Shown: positions 1-5,116 of the stretch, in pieces
Position numbering within the stretch: position 1 is the first letter of the stretch
Layout of the letters: each line of letters starts with the position of its first letter
Virus record (IMG/VR): IMGVR_UViG_3300029448_000296
Span: 1 to 28,867 of that record
DNA length: 28,867 nt
Origin: a virus
Direction: 5' to 3' (one strand)
The notes under the pieces: generated by a model
Databases searched by the model: none
What the model saw: only the letters and a program-made list of their open reading frames with translations
What the model was told of the DNA's origin: nothing
Translations under genes and position numbers: made by a program

Positions 1-462
1 AAATAGCCCGACTGTAAACTAGAAAGTTACAGGGTTGAGGCTTTCTGGTTGACATGGTTTTTTTGTAATTTTGTACGAGTATGCTATATATATACGGGTG
101 GGGTGGGTAGGTCACCTGCGTACCCCTAAGTAACTGCTTAGACTCTTCAGAGTCTTACAGTAGCTTACTTCGTAGACCTCCAAAATCCTTGCAGATTCTA
201 TCTAGTATTGAATAGAGTCTCATCAGTAGCAAAGATGTATTAAGTCAACCAACGCTACCTTGTAAAATAAAAAACATAAAGTAGGGTATGGAACTTTCCA
301 AAACTTGTCAAGGAGCTATAAATCTCCTCCTCTGACAAGTTACGGAGTACTATGGTACTCCTTTGTAAAGTTCCTCCCTAGTTTACAAAGTCTGTAATGT
401 TTTAAAGTGCTACTTAGTTACTCTATAAACTTATTATGTTTTTTATTTTACGGAGGTATCTT
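1..462 (+). promoter_or_regulatory. Non-coding structured leader and upstream region
   Basis: No credible gene is seen here. A TTGACA hexamer (49-54) sits in an AT-rich stretch and could be a -35 box, but no good -10 lies 16-18 bases downstream. From about 100 on, the sequence is a chain of inverted repeats: 133-161, 193-220, 226-258, then a large element enclosed by 262-279 and 434-451. A smaller 8-bp hairpin lies at 19-48. The density of stems just before the first gene suggests a structured 5' leader RNA. The promoter assignment is weak; the inverted repeats are directly visible. Confidence 0.6.
262..456 (+). ncRNA. Candidate multibranched leader RNA with 18-bp closing stem
   Basis: GTAAAATAAAAAACATAA (262-279) is the exact reverse complement of 434-451, giving an 18-bp closing stem. 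Inside are AACTTGTCA/TGACAAGTT (302-310/333-341) with inner AGGAG/CTCCT (311-315/324-328), GGAGTAC/GTACTCC (344-350/355-361, loop TATG) and CTTTGTAAA/TTTACAAAG (361-369/382-390). The GGAGG Shine-Dalgarno of the first gene (452-456) starts right after the closing stem. CCTCC in the last loop (373-377) and CTCCTCC (324-330) are complementary to it. It could be a cis-acting translation regulator, an RNase III-processed leader or a separate small RNA. The pairings are seen; the role is inferred. Confidence 0.55.
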
Positions 463-642
463 ATGGAAGACATGACACTAATACATCTTTATGACCCATC
501 TACTGATGAGACTCATGAGATGTATTCAATACTAGATGCAGAGGATTTTATCGAACAACATCCTTCAAGTCTATCGGTATTCTCAGACAATGAGGATGTA
601 ATTCAATATTTAAACTATATAATGGAGGTCTTAAATGACTAA
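463..642 (+). CDS. Small acidic early protein, 59 aa
   Basis: Function unknown. The product is acidic, starting MEDMTLIHLYDP and ending in a helical IQYLNYIMEVLND segment. The start at 463 is chosen over an upstream in-frame ATG at 436 because GGAGG at 452-456 is correctly spaced for 463, and because 436 lies inside the 18-bp inverted repeat of the leader. It is the first gene after the structured leader and overlaps the next gene by 8 bases, so the two are probably translationally coupled. Position, small size and acidity fit an early host-takeover protein, but that is inference from location only. Confidence 0.75.
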   Translation: MEDMTLIHLYDPSTDETHEMYSILDAEDFIEQHPSSLSVFSDNEDVIQYLNYIMEVLND

Positions 643-1015
643 TACTACTACTGAAAATAACTTACATGCTGAAATATCAGCAGTCAAAAACAGTCCAGCT
701 ACTGTTTCACAATGTAACTATCTTGTATCTTTATACAGACAAGAGCTTGTGAAAGCAGTTACTGATAAACATGAAAATATAAATGTAAGTCCTAGTAACG
801 ACTTTATCAACTTTCGTAAGAAGTTTGGTGGTCTTCAAGGTACTTTTGCAATGCATTTATACAACAGCTTCATTCCTAAAAATGGAGATAAATATCTCAA
901 GAATGAAGTTTCTAGACTTATCAGTGATGCATTGCATGGAAAGTTTAGTAAGCAATTCATAAATGCTTTTATTAAAAGTAAGAATGCTTATGTGAAACCT
1001 CAGAAAGAGAGTTAA
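635..1015 (+). CDS. Hypothetical early protein, 126 aa
   Basis: Function not recognised. The N-terminal 25 residues are polar. A segment near residues 24-36 (ATVSQCNYLVSLY) resembles the short T-x-x-Q-x-x-Y-L helix seen in assorted phage proteins. The C-terminal half is basic and helical (LISDALHGKFSKQFINAF, then KSKNAYVKPQKES), which would suit nucleic-acid or ribosome contact. It starts inside the end of the previous gene with Shine-Dalgarno GGAGG at 623-627. It is the last gene before the terminator at 1031-1071, so it and the 59-aa gene form a two-gene early unit. Confidence 0.8.
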   Translation: MTNTTTENNLHAEISAVKNSPATVSQCNYLVSLYRQELVKAVTDKHENINVSPSNDFINFRKKFGGLQGTFAMHLYNSFIPKNGDKYLKNEVSRLISDALHGKFSKQFINAFIKSKNAYVKPQKES

Positions 1016-1030
1016 CATATAAACTTTCCT

Positions 1031-1071
1031 AAAACTCTAGAGAGCTTCCGAGTTCTCTAGAGTTTTTTTTT
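1031..1071 (+). terminator. Strong intrinsic terminator after the early unit
   Basis: Left arm 1031-1046 (AAAACTCTAGAGAGCT, with one G-U pair) pairs with 1051-1066 around a TCCG tetraloop, followed by an unbroken T run to 1071. The A run on the left side means it could also stop transcription from the other strand. It separates the two early genes from the regulatory region. Confidence 0.9.
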
Positions 1072-1220
1072 ACCTTTGTGACCTTACCCATCCTAAGTAT
1101 TTATATATTATATATACTATATTTTATATAGAGTACATATTAGGGCGAGAGGAAAATATGGCGAGTGTTGAGGCAAAAATATGCGTATGGTTGAGGCATT
1201 TTTATACTTACATACATAAA

Positions 1221-1308
1221 AGGTACAAAAATACAGGTACAGATTAGAAAAAGGTACATTAATAAACCTGTACCTTTATTGTACCTTTATAGTATTAAAA
1301 CTGTACCT
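1221..1308. repeat. Array of three AGGTACA and three TGTACCT sites
   Basis: AGGTACA occurs at 1221-1227, 1235-1241 and 1252-1258. Its reverse complement TGTACCT occurs at 1269-1275, 1280-1286 and 1302-1308. All forward copies lie left and all inverted copies right, giving a roughly symmetric array. The two inner copies form a 9-bp hairpin (1250-1258 with 1269-1277). Possible roles are binding sites for a repressor or activator, origin iterons, or a transcribed hairpin. Confidence 0.8.
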
Positions 1309-1334
1309 TTATTCTTTTATAGAATATTCTAGGC

Positions 1335-1384
1335 TTGACAGGAGGCAAACAGTCGTGCCAAAATTTTAAAGGCTCGAGAGGGCA
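1335..1384 (+). promoter_or_regulatory. Promoter-like repeat element, copy 1
   Basis: TTGACA at 1335-1340 is followed, 19 bases on, by a conserved block at 1360-1384 that begins AAAATTTTAA and ends GAGAGGGCA. The same arrangement occurs at 1963-2011, with 23 of 25 block positions identical. A weak -10 (CAAAAT, 1359-1364) lies 18 bases after TTGACA, which would put transcription start near 1371. It precedes the 101-aa gene by about 40 bases. A host sigma-70-type promoter with a conserved early transcribed region is the simplest reading; a phage-specific promoter or operator is possible. Confidence 0.5.
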
Positions 1385-1423
1385 GATTTTTATAATAATT
1401 TTTTAAAAGACTACGGAGGTATT

Positions 1424-1729
1424 ATGTCTACTAAAAAAGCATATGAAACTAAAGATGACTATGATGATTACATGGTTGATATGGGTACTACGCATAGCTT
1501 GTTGGCTATGTATTTGATAGATAAGGGGGTTGCTACTACAAGAGCTAATGATTTAGCATTAGCCATAAAGTATTGCTTTGGAGCTATAACTCCGTTAGAT
1601 GAAAGGAACTTAAAAATATGTTCAGAGCTTCTGCCTGAAATGTTTACATTGGCTAAGTTCTACAATGATGTCTATGGTGATGGTACTTATCCATTTCACA
1701 GATTTGTTAAAAACACTAAGGAGGTATAA
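1424..1729 (+). CDS. Hypothetical protein, 101 aa
   Basis: No family recognised. The N-terminus is charged (KKAYETKDDYDDYMVD). A mostly helical middle follows (SLLAMYLIDKGVATTRANDL, then ALAIKYCFGAI), and the end is polar and aromatic. It reads like a small all-helical cytosolic protein. It starts after TACGGAGGTATT, almost the same ribosome-binding context as the first gene. It is the first gene downstream of the promoter-like element at 1335-1384 and overlaps the next gene by one base (TAATG), so coupled translation is likely. Confidence 0.8.
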   Translation: MSTKKAYETKDDYDDYMVDMGTTHSLLAMYLIDKGVATTRANDLALAIKYCFGAITPLDERNLKICSELLPEMFTLAKFYNDVYGDGTYPFHRFVKNTKEV

Positions 1730-1950
1730 TGAAAGAGTTAAAGAAAACTACTAAGTTTACTAGTGAACTTCAAGCTATGAATTACCTAAATACTATTAAG
1801 TGCTACTTAGTTTCTAGTAATAACTATAAAGCCGATAAGTTTAAAGTTTATAGAGGTGGTGGTAAGAAGTTACTATTAAGTACTTCATATGACTATCTAG
1901 CTAAAGATTCTATGGATATGGGAACTATTTGGCGAATAGATGAGTGGTAG
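1729..1950 (+). CDS. Small basic hypothetical protein, 73 aa
   Basis: Function unknown. The product is basic and Tyr-rich, with a helix-like N-terminus (ELQAMNYLNTIKCYLVSS) and a central KVYRGGGKKLLLSTSYDY stretch that looks like two short strands joined by a Gly turn. It ends in a Trp-rich IWRIDEW. It shares TAATG with the gene before it. Its stop is followed by the second copy of the promoter-like element, so it probably ends a two-gene unit unless transcription reads through. Confidence 0.75.
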   Translation: MKELKKTTKFTSELQAMNYLNTIKCYLVSSNNYKADKFKVYRGGGKKLLLSTSYDYLAKDSMDMGTIWRIDEW

Positions 1951-1962
1951 AATACTATGAGC

Positions 1963-2011
1963 TTGACGTGGCTCGAAAGGTGTGGAAAAATTTTAAGGGC
2001 TTGAGAGGGCA
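1963..2011 (+). promoter_or_regulatory. Promoter-like repeat element, copy 2
   Basis: TTGACG (1963-1968) is followed by a 25-base block at 1987-2011 that differs from 1360-1384 at only two positions (A to G and C to T). The sequence between hexamer and block is not conserved and is one base shorter. A weak AAAAAT -10 lies 17 bases after the hexamer. It stands about 30 bases upstream of the 120-aa gene. Two copies in the same position relative to a small operon support a shared regulatory function. Confidence 0.5.
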
Positions 2012-2042
2012 AAACAAAATTAACTAACTATGGAGATAGACA

Positions 2043-2405
2043 ATGATTAAACATTACTTGGAAGAGGTTCTTGATGGTATCTTAGGAGATGATTTGAGTC
2101 TGAGATATACCATTGAGTGTGAGGATATTGTGTTAACAGAGCCGACTAGAGATACTAATCTGTGTCATGGTTCAGTTCCTATTGAGTGTTCTGATGGTGT
2201 TAAGAAGTATGAATATTCTGGAGTAAATCAGACTGATGAATCTTACATATATATTCTCAAGGGCAATGATAGGATAGGGTGGCTATATTGGATAGCTAGT
2301 AATGACGGTGTAGAAAGATTATCCGACTGGACTGTTGCACTAGAAAAACTATTTAATATTCATTCTCATGCAGACAACTGGGAAGATAGATACGAACAAC
2401 TTTAA
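2043..2405 (+). CDS. Acidic hypothetical protein, 120 aa
   Basis: Function not recognised. The protein is acidic, with alternating hydrophobic strands (YTIECEDIVLTE, VKKYEYSGVN, SYIYILKGNDRIGWLYWIAS) and a helical tail rich in Trp, Asp and Glu (LEKLFNIHSHADNWEDRYEQL minus its last residue). Beta-rich folding with a negative surface would fit an inhibitor or DNA mimic, but nothing in the sequence proves this. Shine-Dalgarno GGAGATAGACA precedes 2043. It is the first gene after the second promoter-like element and is closely followed by the 59-aa gene at 2418. Confidence 0.8.
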   Translation: MIKHYLEEVLDGILGDDLSLRYTIECEDIVLTEPTRDTNLCHGSVPIECSDGVKKYEYSGVNQTDESYIYILKGNDRIGWLYWIASNDGVERLSDWTVALEKLFNIHSHADNWEDRYEQL

Positions 2406-2417
2406 TGGAGATAAATT

Positions 2418-2597
2418 ATGAATGAAATTAAAGTAACTAAAAAAAACTATTATGGTACAGATTTTTATTACCCCCATAATCCTCAAGCTGAGTTTATCAG
2501 AGAGTGTGGTGGTGGTAAGACTATACCCCTTAGAACTTTGAAGTTAGCTAAAGAAGCAGGTTATACTGTAACTTTAGTTGCTGAAGAATTTGAGTAA
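2418..2597 (+). CDS. Small hypothetical protein, 59 aa
   Basis: Starts MNEIKVTKKNYYGTDFYYPH and ends LAKEAGYTVTLVAEEFE. The C-terminal half looks like one alpha-helix followed by a beta strand (TLKLAKEAGYTVTLV). A CGGGKTIP stretch superficially recalls a P-loop, but the protein is far too short for an NTPase and no other motif is present. Shine-Dalgarno GGAGATAAATT precedes the ATG, and the gene follows the previous stop by 12 bases. It is the last gene before the hairpin-rich gap at 2598-2789. Confidence 0.75.
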   Translation: MNEIKVTKKNYYGTDFYYPHNPQAEFIRECGGGKTIPLRTLKLAKEAGYTVTLVAEEFE

Positions 2598-2789
2598 AGG
2601 TTGGGAAACAAGATTAAATTCGGACTAGGAAACCCCATTAAAATATTCCTAAACAACGCCTTTACAAGAACATAAAAGGTTTAACAGTACCTCTAGGTGA
2701 AAACTGTTGTGTTTTTCATAGGTGGTTAGTGTTTAACTCCGTAGGCATTAACCACCGCACTAAACTATACGGAATGGAGATACTATATT
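2598..2789 (+). ncRNA. Hairpin-dense intergenic element
   Basis: Four consecutive inverted repeats fill this gene-free stretch: TAGGAA/TTCCTA (2626-2631/2646-2651), CCTTT/AAAGG (2659-2663/2675-2679), AACAGT/ACTGTT (2683-2688/2703-2708, with inner ACC/GGT) and GGTGGTTAGTG/CATTAACCACC (2721-2731/2746-2756, 11 pairs with one G-U). TCCGTA (2738-2743, in the loop of the last hairpin) can also pair with TACGGA (2768-2773) near the next ribosome-binding site. No T run follows, so it does not look like a plain terminator. A structured leader or small RNA is inferred. Confidence 0.45.
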
Positions 2790-3008
2790 ATGGCTATACC
2801 AAATATAGAAAAAATAAAAAAGGGCACTCACTTACGAGTTAACAATGGACTGGGCGAATGTAATGCTTATGCATTAGAGTCTATCAAGCAAGGTAAAGGA
2901 TTTAAACAAACTTTACTTGTTGATATGAAGGCTAGTGAAGTTGGTTTCTTTGATGAGATGGGTAGTATTTATGTAACAGATATAGTGAGGGTTGTTGATG
3001 AAAGTTAA
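2790..3008 (+). CDS. Hypothetical protein, 72 aa
   Basis: Unknown function. The sequence alternates short strands (THLRVNN, QTLLVDM, SIYVTDIVRVVD) with Gly turns, suggesting a small beta-barrel or SH3-like fold. Shine-Dalgarno GGAG (2776-2779) is 10 bases before the ATG, in a TACGGAATGGAGATA context that resembles the leaders of the first and third genes. It heads a run of overlapping small genes that continues with almost no gaps to about 8016, and it overlaps the next gene by 11 bases. Confidence 0.75.
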   Translation: MAIPNIEKIKKGTHLRVNNGLGECNAYALESIKQGKGFKQTLLVDMKASEVGFFDEMGSIYVTDIVRVVDES

Positions 3009-3282
3009 AACACTTTTAGAGATACAGAAAGCTGTTCAAGATAAAAATCTTCCTGTTGATATTGAAGATGAGTTAACTAAGTTTAACGAGTCTAATCGCA
3101 ATAGTGATGTTTTTCTTTACTGGTCGAGAACTAAAGGCGAGTGGGTAAGTATATTTGATATGGATATTATCCATGTAGTACGAGCATTAAACCACGAGAG
3201 CCAACTAGAACTTCAAGACTACAAAGATAAAATCACTGGACAGTTGATTGACTACATCAAGGATTATAACTTTGATAGTTAG
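2998..3282 (+). CDS. Hypothetical protein, 94 aa
   Basis: Unknown function. Starts MKVKTLLEIQKAVQ. The sequence is amphipathic helical with a central WSRTKGEWVSIFDMDIIHVV strand segment and a charged helical end. The ATG at 2998 is preferred to a TTG six bases upstream because GAGG at 2987-2990 is spaced for 2998. It overlaps the previous gene by 11 bases and the next by 11, so translational coupling is expected on both sides. Confidence 0.75.
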   Translation: MKVKTLLEIQKAVQDKNLPVDIEDELTKFNESNRNSDVFLYWSRTKGEWVSIFDMDIIHVVRALNHESQLELQDYKDKITGQLIDYIKDYNFDS

Positions 3283-3466
3283 ATTTTATAACGCTTACGA
3301 ATTACGCAACGTACCTGCAGGACATAGATACTTTCGTGTGGGTACGATTGGTTATAAGTGGGTGAAGATTAAGGAATCTCATGCTCCACATTGGAAAAGA
3401 ATATCTTTGAAGAAGTGGCGAGAGATACAACAACTAAATACTTTTAAAATTATTAGAGAGGACTAA
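3272..3466 (+). CDS. Small basic hypothetical protein, TTG start, 64 aa
   Basis: Very basic and aromatic (VRFYNAYELRNVPAGHRYFR, then HWKRISLKKWREIQQL), suggesting contact with nucleic acid or another acidic surface. The TTG at 3272 is chosen over an upstream TTG at 3248 because AAGGA (3259-3263) is eight bases before it, leaving only an 11-base overlap with the previous gene. The function is not recognised. Its stop is followed two bases later by the next ATG. Confidence 0.65.
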   Translation: MIVRFYNAYELRNVPAGHRYFRVGTIGYKWVKIKESHAPHWKRISLKKWREIQQLNTFKIIRED

Positions 3467-3467
3467 T

Positions 3468-3734
3468 ATGACTTATTATACAAATGAAGAAACAAGTAAT
3501 AGAATTGATAAGGGATTTTTAGCTAAAGAAAAGCTAGATGAACTAGAAGATACTATTTTAAGACTATGTGATTTAAACTATCAAGAAGGTCAAATGAAAT
3601 TGCGAAAAGGAGTTACAGTTGAAGACTTTATAAGTGGTATAGCTATGACAATATGTGGCTACACTTCTAAGTGGGAAGCAATGCAAGTAATGAAAGAACT
3701 TGAAGATAAAGCATATGGAAAGGAGGAAGCATAA
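3468..3734 (+). CDS. Hypothetical helical protein, 88 aa
   Basis: Unknown. Charged and largely helical (LAKEKLDELEDTILRLCDLN near residues 19-38), then FISGIAMTICGYTSKWEAMQ and a KEEA C-terminus. The last residues are encoded by AGGAGGAAGC, which is also the Shine-Dalgarno of the next gene, a junction type repeated several times in this region. It overlaps the next gene by one base (TAATG). Confidence 0.75.
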   Translation: MTYYTNEETSNRIDKGFLAKEKLDELEDTILRLCDLNYQEGQMKLRKGVTVEDFISGIAMTICGYTSKWEAMQVMKELEDKAYGKEEA

Positions 3735-3910
3735 TGAATAGTTATGAAATGGAAAAGACTGAAGTTGTAAAAAAAGAGTTAGACCGCTTACAAAATTTAG
3801 TTATTGAAAAAGTAAATTTATACAATGCTACTCATGAAGATATAGAAAATTTTAACGAGTCTGTTTACTTTATGATAAATACTCTTAAAACAATTATAAT
3901 AAAAAATTAG
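3734..3910 (+). CDS. Small coiled-coil-like protein, 58 aa
   Basis: Unknown. Starts MNSYEMEKTEVVKKELDRLQ and continues as a charged helix with regularly spaced hydrophobics (NLVIEKVNLYN), then a second helix (YFMINTLKTIIIKN). It is probably a helical hairpin or short coiled coil. The start uses AGGAGGAAGC at 3721-3730 as ribosome-binding site and shares TAATG with the gene before. Confidence 0.75.
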   Translation: MNSYEMEKTEVVKKELDRLQNLVIEKVNLYNATHEDIENFNESVYFMINTLKTIIIKN

Positions 3911-3920
3911 AGGAGGAAGC

Positions 3921-4136
3921 ATGAGAAAACATCAACATAAACAAAAATTTAGTTGGTACGATACCACTACTTACATAATGTTCGAAGAGGATAACAGGGG
4001 TTACATATATGGAATCGCTGAGTGGTTTGGTTGCCCTAACTTAGATGAAATGTTAGAAGACCAGTCAGACTCTGTGTGTTGGTCTTGGTTTAAAACCGAA
4101 GAAGAAAGAGATAAAACATATGAGGAAATAATATGA
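3921..4136 (+). CDS. Hypothetical Trp/Asp-rich protein, 71 aa
   Basis: Unknown. The N-terminus is basic and His-rich (MRKHQHKQKFSWYDTTTYIM). The rest is acidic with many Trp residues (IAEWFGCPNLDEMLEDQSD, then VCWSWFKTEEERDKTYEEII). AGGAGGAAGC (3911-3920) directly abuts the ATG, a shorter than usual spacing. It overlaps the next gene by four bases (ATGA), implying reinitiation. Confidence 0.75.
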   Translation: MRKHQHKQKFSWYDTTTYIMFEEDNRGYIYGIAEWFGCPNLDEMLEDQSDSVCWSWFKTEEERDKTYEEII

Positions 4137-4270
4137 CGAATGGAGTTTTATTGTTATTCTGCATAGTTGTTTTTAGCTTTGCAGTTCTGACATTATTTTT
4201 TATAGAGCCACATCAAGAAAAGAAATTTGATAAGCAAGGTGTGGTAAAATATAACGATAATGATTATTAG
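4133..4270 (+). CDS. Single-pass membrane micro-protein, 45 aa
   Basis: The N-terminal segment GVLLLFCIVVFSFAVLTLFF (residues 4-23) is a clear transmembrane helix or uncleaved signal anchor. A charged tail follows (EPHQEKKFDKQGVVKYNDND). The family is not recognised. Small inner-membrane phage proteins in early clusters sometimes act in superinfection exclusion or depolarisation, but that is speculation here. Start overlaps the previous stop (ATGA). Confidence 0.75.
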   Translation: MTNGVLLLFCIVVFSFAVLTLFFIEPHQEKKFDKQGVVKYNDNDY

Positions 4271-4278
4271 GAGGTAGC

Positions 4279-4446
4279 ATGGTTAAAGTATATTTTGAAA
4301 GTAGATTTCATGCTGAGTTAGTAGCTATTTTTGATACAGAAGAACTATATGATTTATGTTTTCCTGTTCTAGAAAAAGAAGCTAAGAAGCATAGAATGAT
4401 AGTGACTGAAAGTATTGAAGATGAGAACATGAAGGAGGAAGCATGA
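4279..4446 (+). CDS. Hypothetical protein, 55 aa
   Basis: Unknown. A beta-then-helix pattern is visible: MVKVYFESRFHAELVAIFD, then ELYDLCFPVLEKEAKKHRM, a strand IVTESI and an acidic end with the recurrent KEEA C-terminus. AGGAGGTAGC (4269-4278) abuts the ATG. It overlaps the next gene by four bases (ATGA). Confidence 0.75.
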   Translation: MVKVYFESRFHAELVAIFDTEELYDLCFPVLEKEAKKHRMIVTESIEDENMKEEA

Positions 4447-4628
4447 CTCAATATAAAAAAGAAGTTGATGAGCAAAGACAACGCTTGAGGTTTGAGGAGG
4501 CAGACGATAACCTAGTATATTATTATTGGGAGGCAGGAGGCTTTCGCAGATACAAGTATGAATCTGGAAAGATTATTGAAACAGTAGATGACCAAGTAAC
4601 TTTAGTAACTTATGAAAAGGAGGTGTAA
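4443..4628 (+). CDS. Hypothetical protein, 61 aa
   Basis: Unknown. Charged N-terminal helix (KKEVDEQRQRLRFEEADDN), then strand-like YYYWEAGGFRRYKYESG and VTLVTYEKEV. Possibly a small beta-hairpin protein. The ribosome-binding site AGGAGGAAGC (4433-4442) abuts the ATG. The KEV end is encoded by AGGAGGTG, which serves the next gene; the two share TAATG. Confidence 0.75.
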   Translation: MTQYKKEVDEQRQRLRFEEADDNLVYYYWEAGGFRRYKYESGKIIETVDDQVTLVTYEKEV

Positions 4629-4813
4629 TGAAGGACTTTACTATTGAAAATCAGGGCACAGTTGTTTTGTTTACTATGCACACAGATGAGGCAAAGCAAT
4701 GGTGGGAAAGAAATGTTGATAGCAATTGTATGCAATGGGGCAAGAGTTATGTTGTTGAGCACAGGTATGCACAAGCTATCATTGATGGCTTATACGCAGG
4801 AGTAGACTTATGA
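4628..4813 (+). CDS. Hypothetical protein, 61 aa
   Basis: Unknown. FTIENQGTVVLFTMHTDEAK gives two strands, then a helix with adjacent Trp residues (QWWERNV) and a terminal helix (RYAQAIIDGLYAGVDL). A beta-alpha-beta-alpha arrangement is plausible. Shine-Dalgarno AAGGAGGTGTA precedes the ATG. Its stop overlaps the next start by four bases (ATGA). Confidence 0.75.
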   Translation: MKDFTIENQGTVVLFTMHTDEAKQWWERNVDSNCMQWGKSYVVEHRYAQAIIDGLYAGVDL

Positions 4814-4944
4814 GTATGACTATGAAAGAACATCTGTTAATGATGGAGAAAATTAGAAGGGCACAAGACCCCGACAAAGCAGTAACAACTAAAACAATCA
4901 GAACTAAAAAGAGGATAATCAATGGACGAAAAACAATTCGCTGA
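4810..4944 (+). CDS. Small highly basic protein, 44 aa
   Basis: Starts MSMTMKEHLLMMEKIRRAQD and ends in a Lys/Arg-rich tail (KTIRTKKRIINGRKTIR), so the C-terminus is likely to bind nucleic acid or an acidic partner. No Shine-Dalgarno is obvious, so translation probably relies on the ATGA overlap with the gene before. It overlaps the next gene by 23 bases in another frame, which lowers confidence slightly. Confidence 0.65.
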   Translation: MSMTMKEHLLMMEKIRRAQDPDKAVTTKTIRTKKRIINGRKTIR

Positions 4945-5101
4945 ATTTATACAGGTATTTCAAAACAGCATGGACTTAGTAGTAAACAAGCTAGTTGAAA
5001 TAGATGGTAAGATAAAGCTTTTACAAGAACATAATGAAGAGATGGAACGCATATCTGACATGATGTTCAAAGATGAAAATAAAGACATTAAATTAAATTA
5101 A
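4922..5101 (+). CDS. Small acidic helical protein, 59 aa
   Basis: Almost entirely helical and acidic: MDEKQFAEFIQVFQNSMDLV, then NKLVEIDGKIKLLQEHNEEM and a charged end. Heptad-like spacing suggests a coiled coil. AGAGGA lies just before the ATG, and the start is inside the end of the preceding basic micro-protein. An acidic helix next to a basic micro-protein could be a binding pair; this is speculation. Confidence 0.75.
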   Translation: MDEKQFAEFIQVFQNSMDLVVNKLVEIDGKIKLLQEHNEEMERISDMMFKDENKDIKLN

Positions 5102-5116
5102 TTATAGAGAGGGCTT

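Larger units (their letters stand above)
1072..1423 (+). promoter_or_regulatory. Intergenic regulatory / candidate origin region
   Basis: No convincing gene. In order it holds: an almost pure A/T block at 1099-1131; two GTTGAGGC direct repeats (1167-1174 and 1190-1197, with a third copy at 34-41); six AGGTACA/TGTACCT sites at 1221-1308; and a promoter-like element at 1335-1384. An AT-rich, non-coding, repeat-bearing region near the early end matches the setting of the T7 primary origin, but no origin activity can be read from sequence alone. Confidence 0.6.

Noticed and set aside
1-55. Minus-strand frame starting at 53-55 and open to the left edge
   Set aside because: No ribosome-binding site and only 18 codons visible; cannot be supported.
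436-462. Upstream in-frame ATG for the first gene
   Set aside because: It lies inside the 18-bp inverted repeat and has no Shine-Dalgarno; 463 follows GGAGG at proper spacing.
1158-1247. 29-codon plus-strand ORF (MASVEAKICVWLRHFYTYIH...) with GAGAGG before it
   Set aside because: It runs into the AGGTACA array and GTTGAGGC repeats; one good ribosome-binding site is not enough in a repeat-bearing regulatory region. Ribosome profiling would decide.
2506-2530. GGGKT as a P-loop in the 59-aa protein
   Set aside because: The protein is too short for any P-loop NTPase and lacks other motifs.
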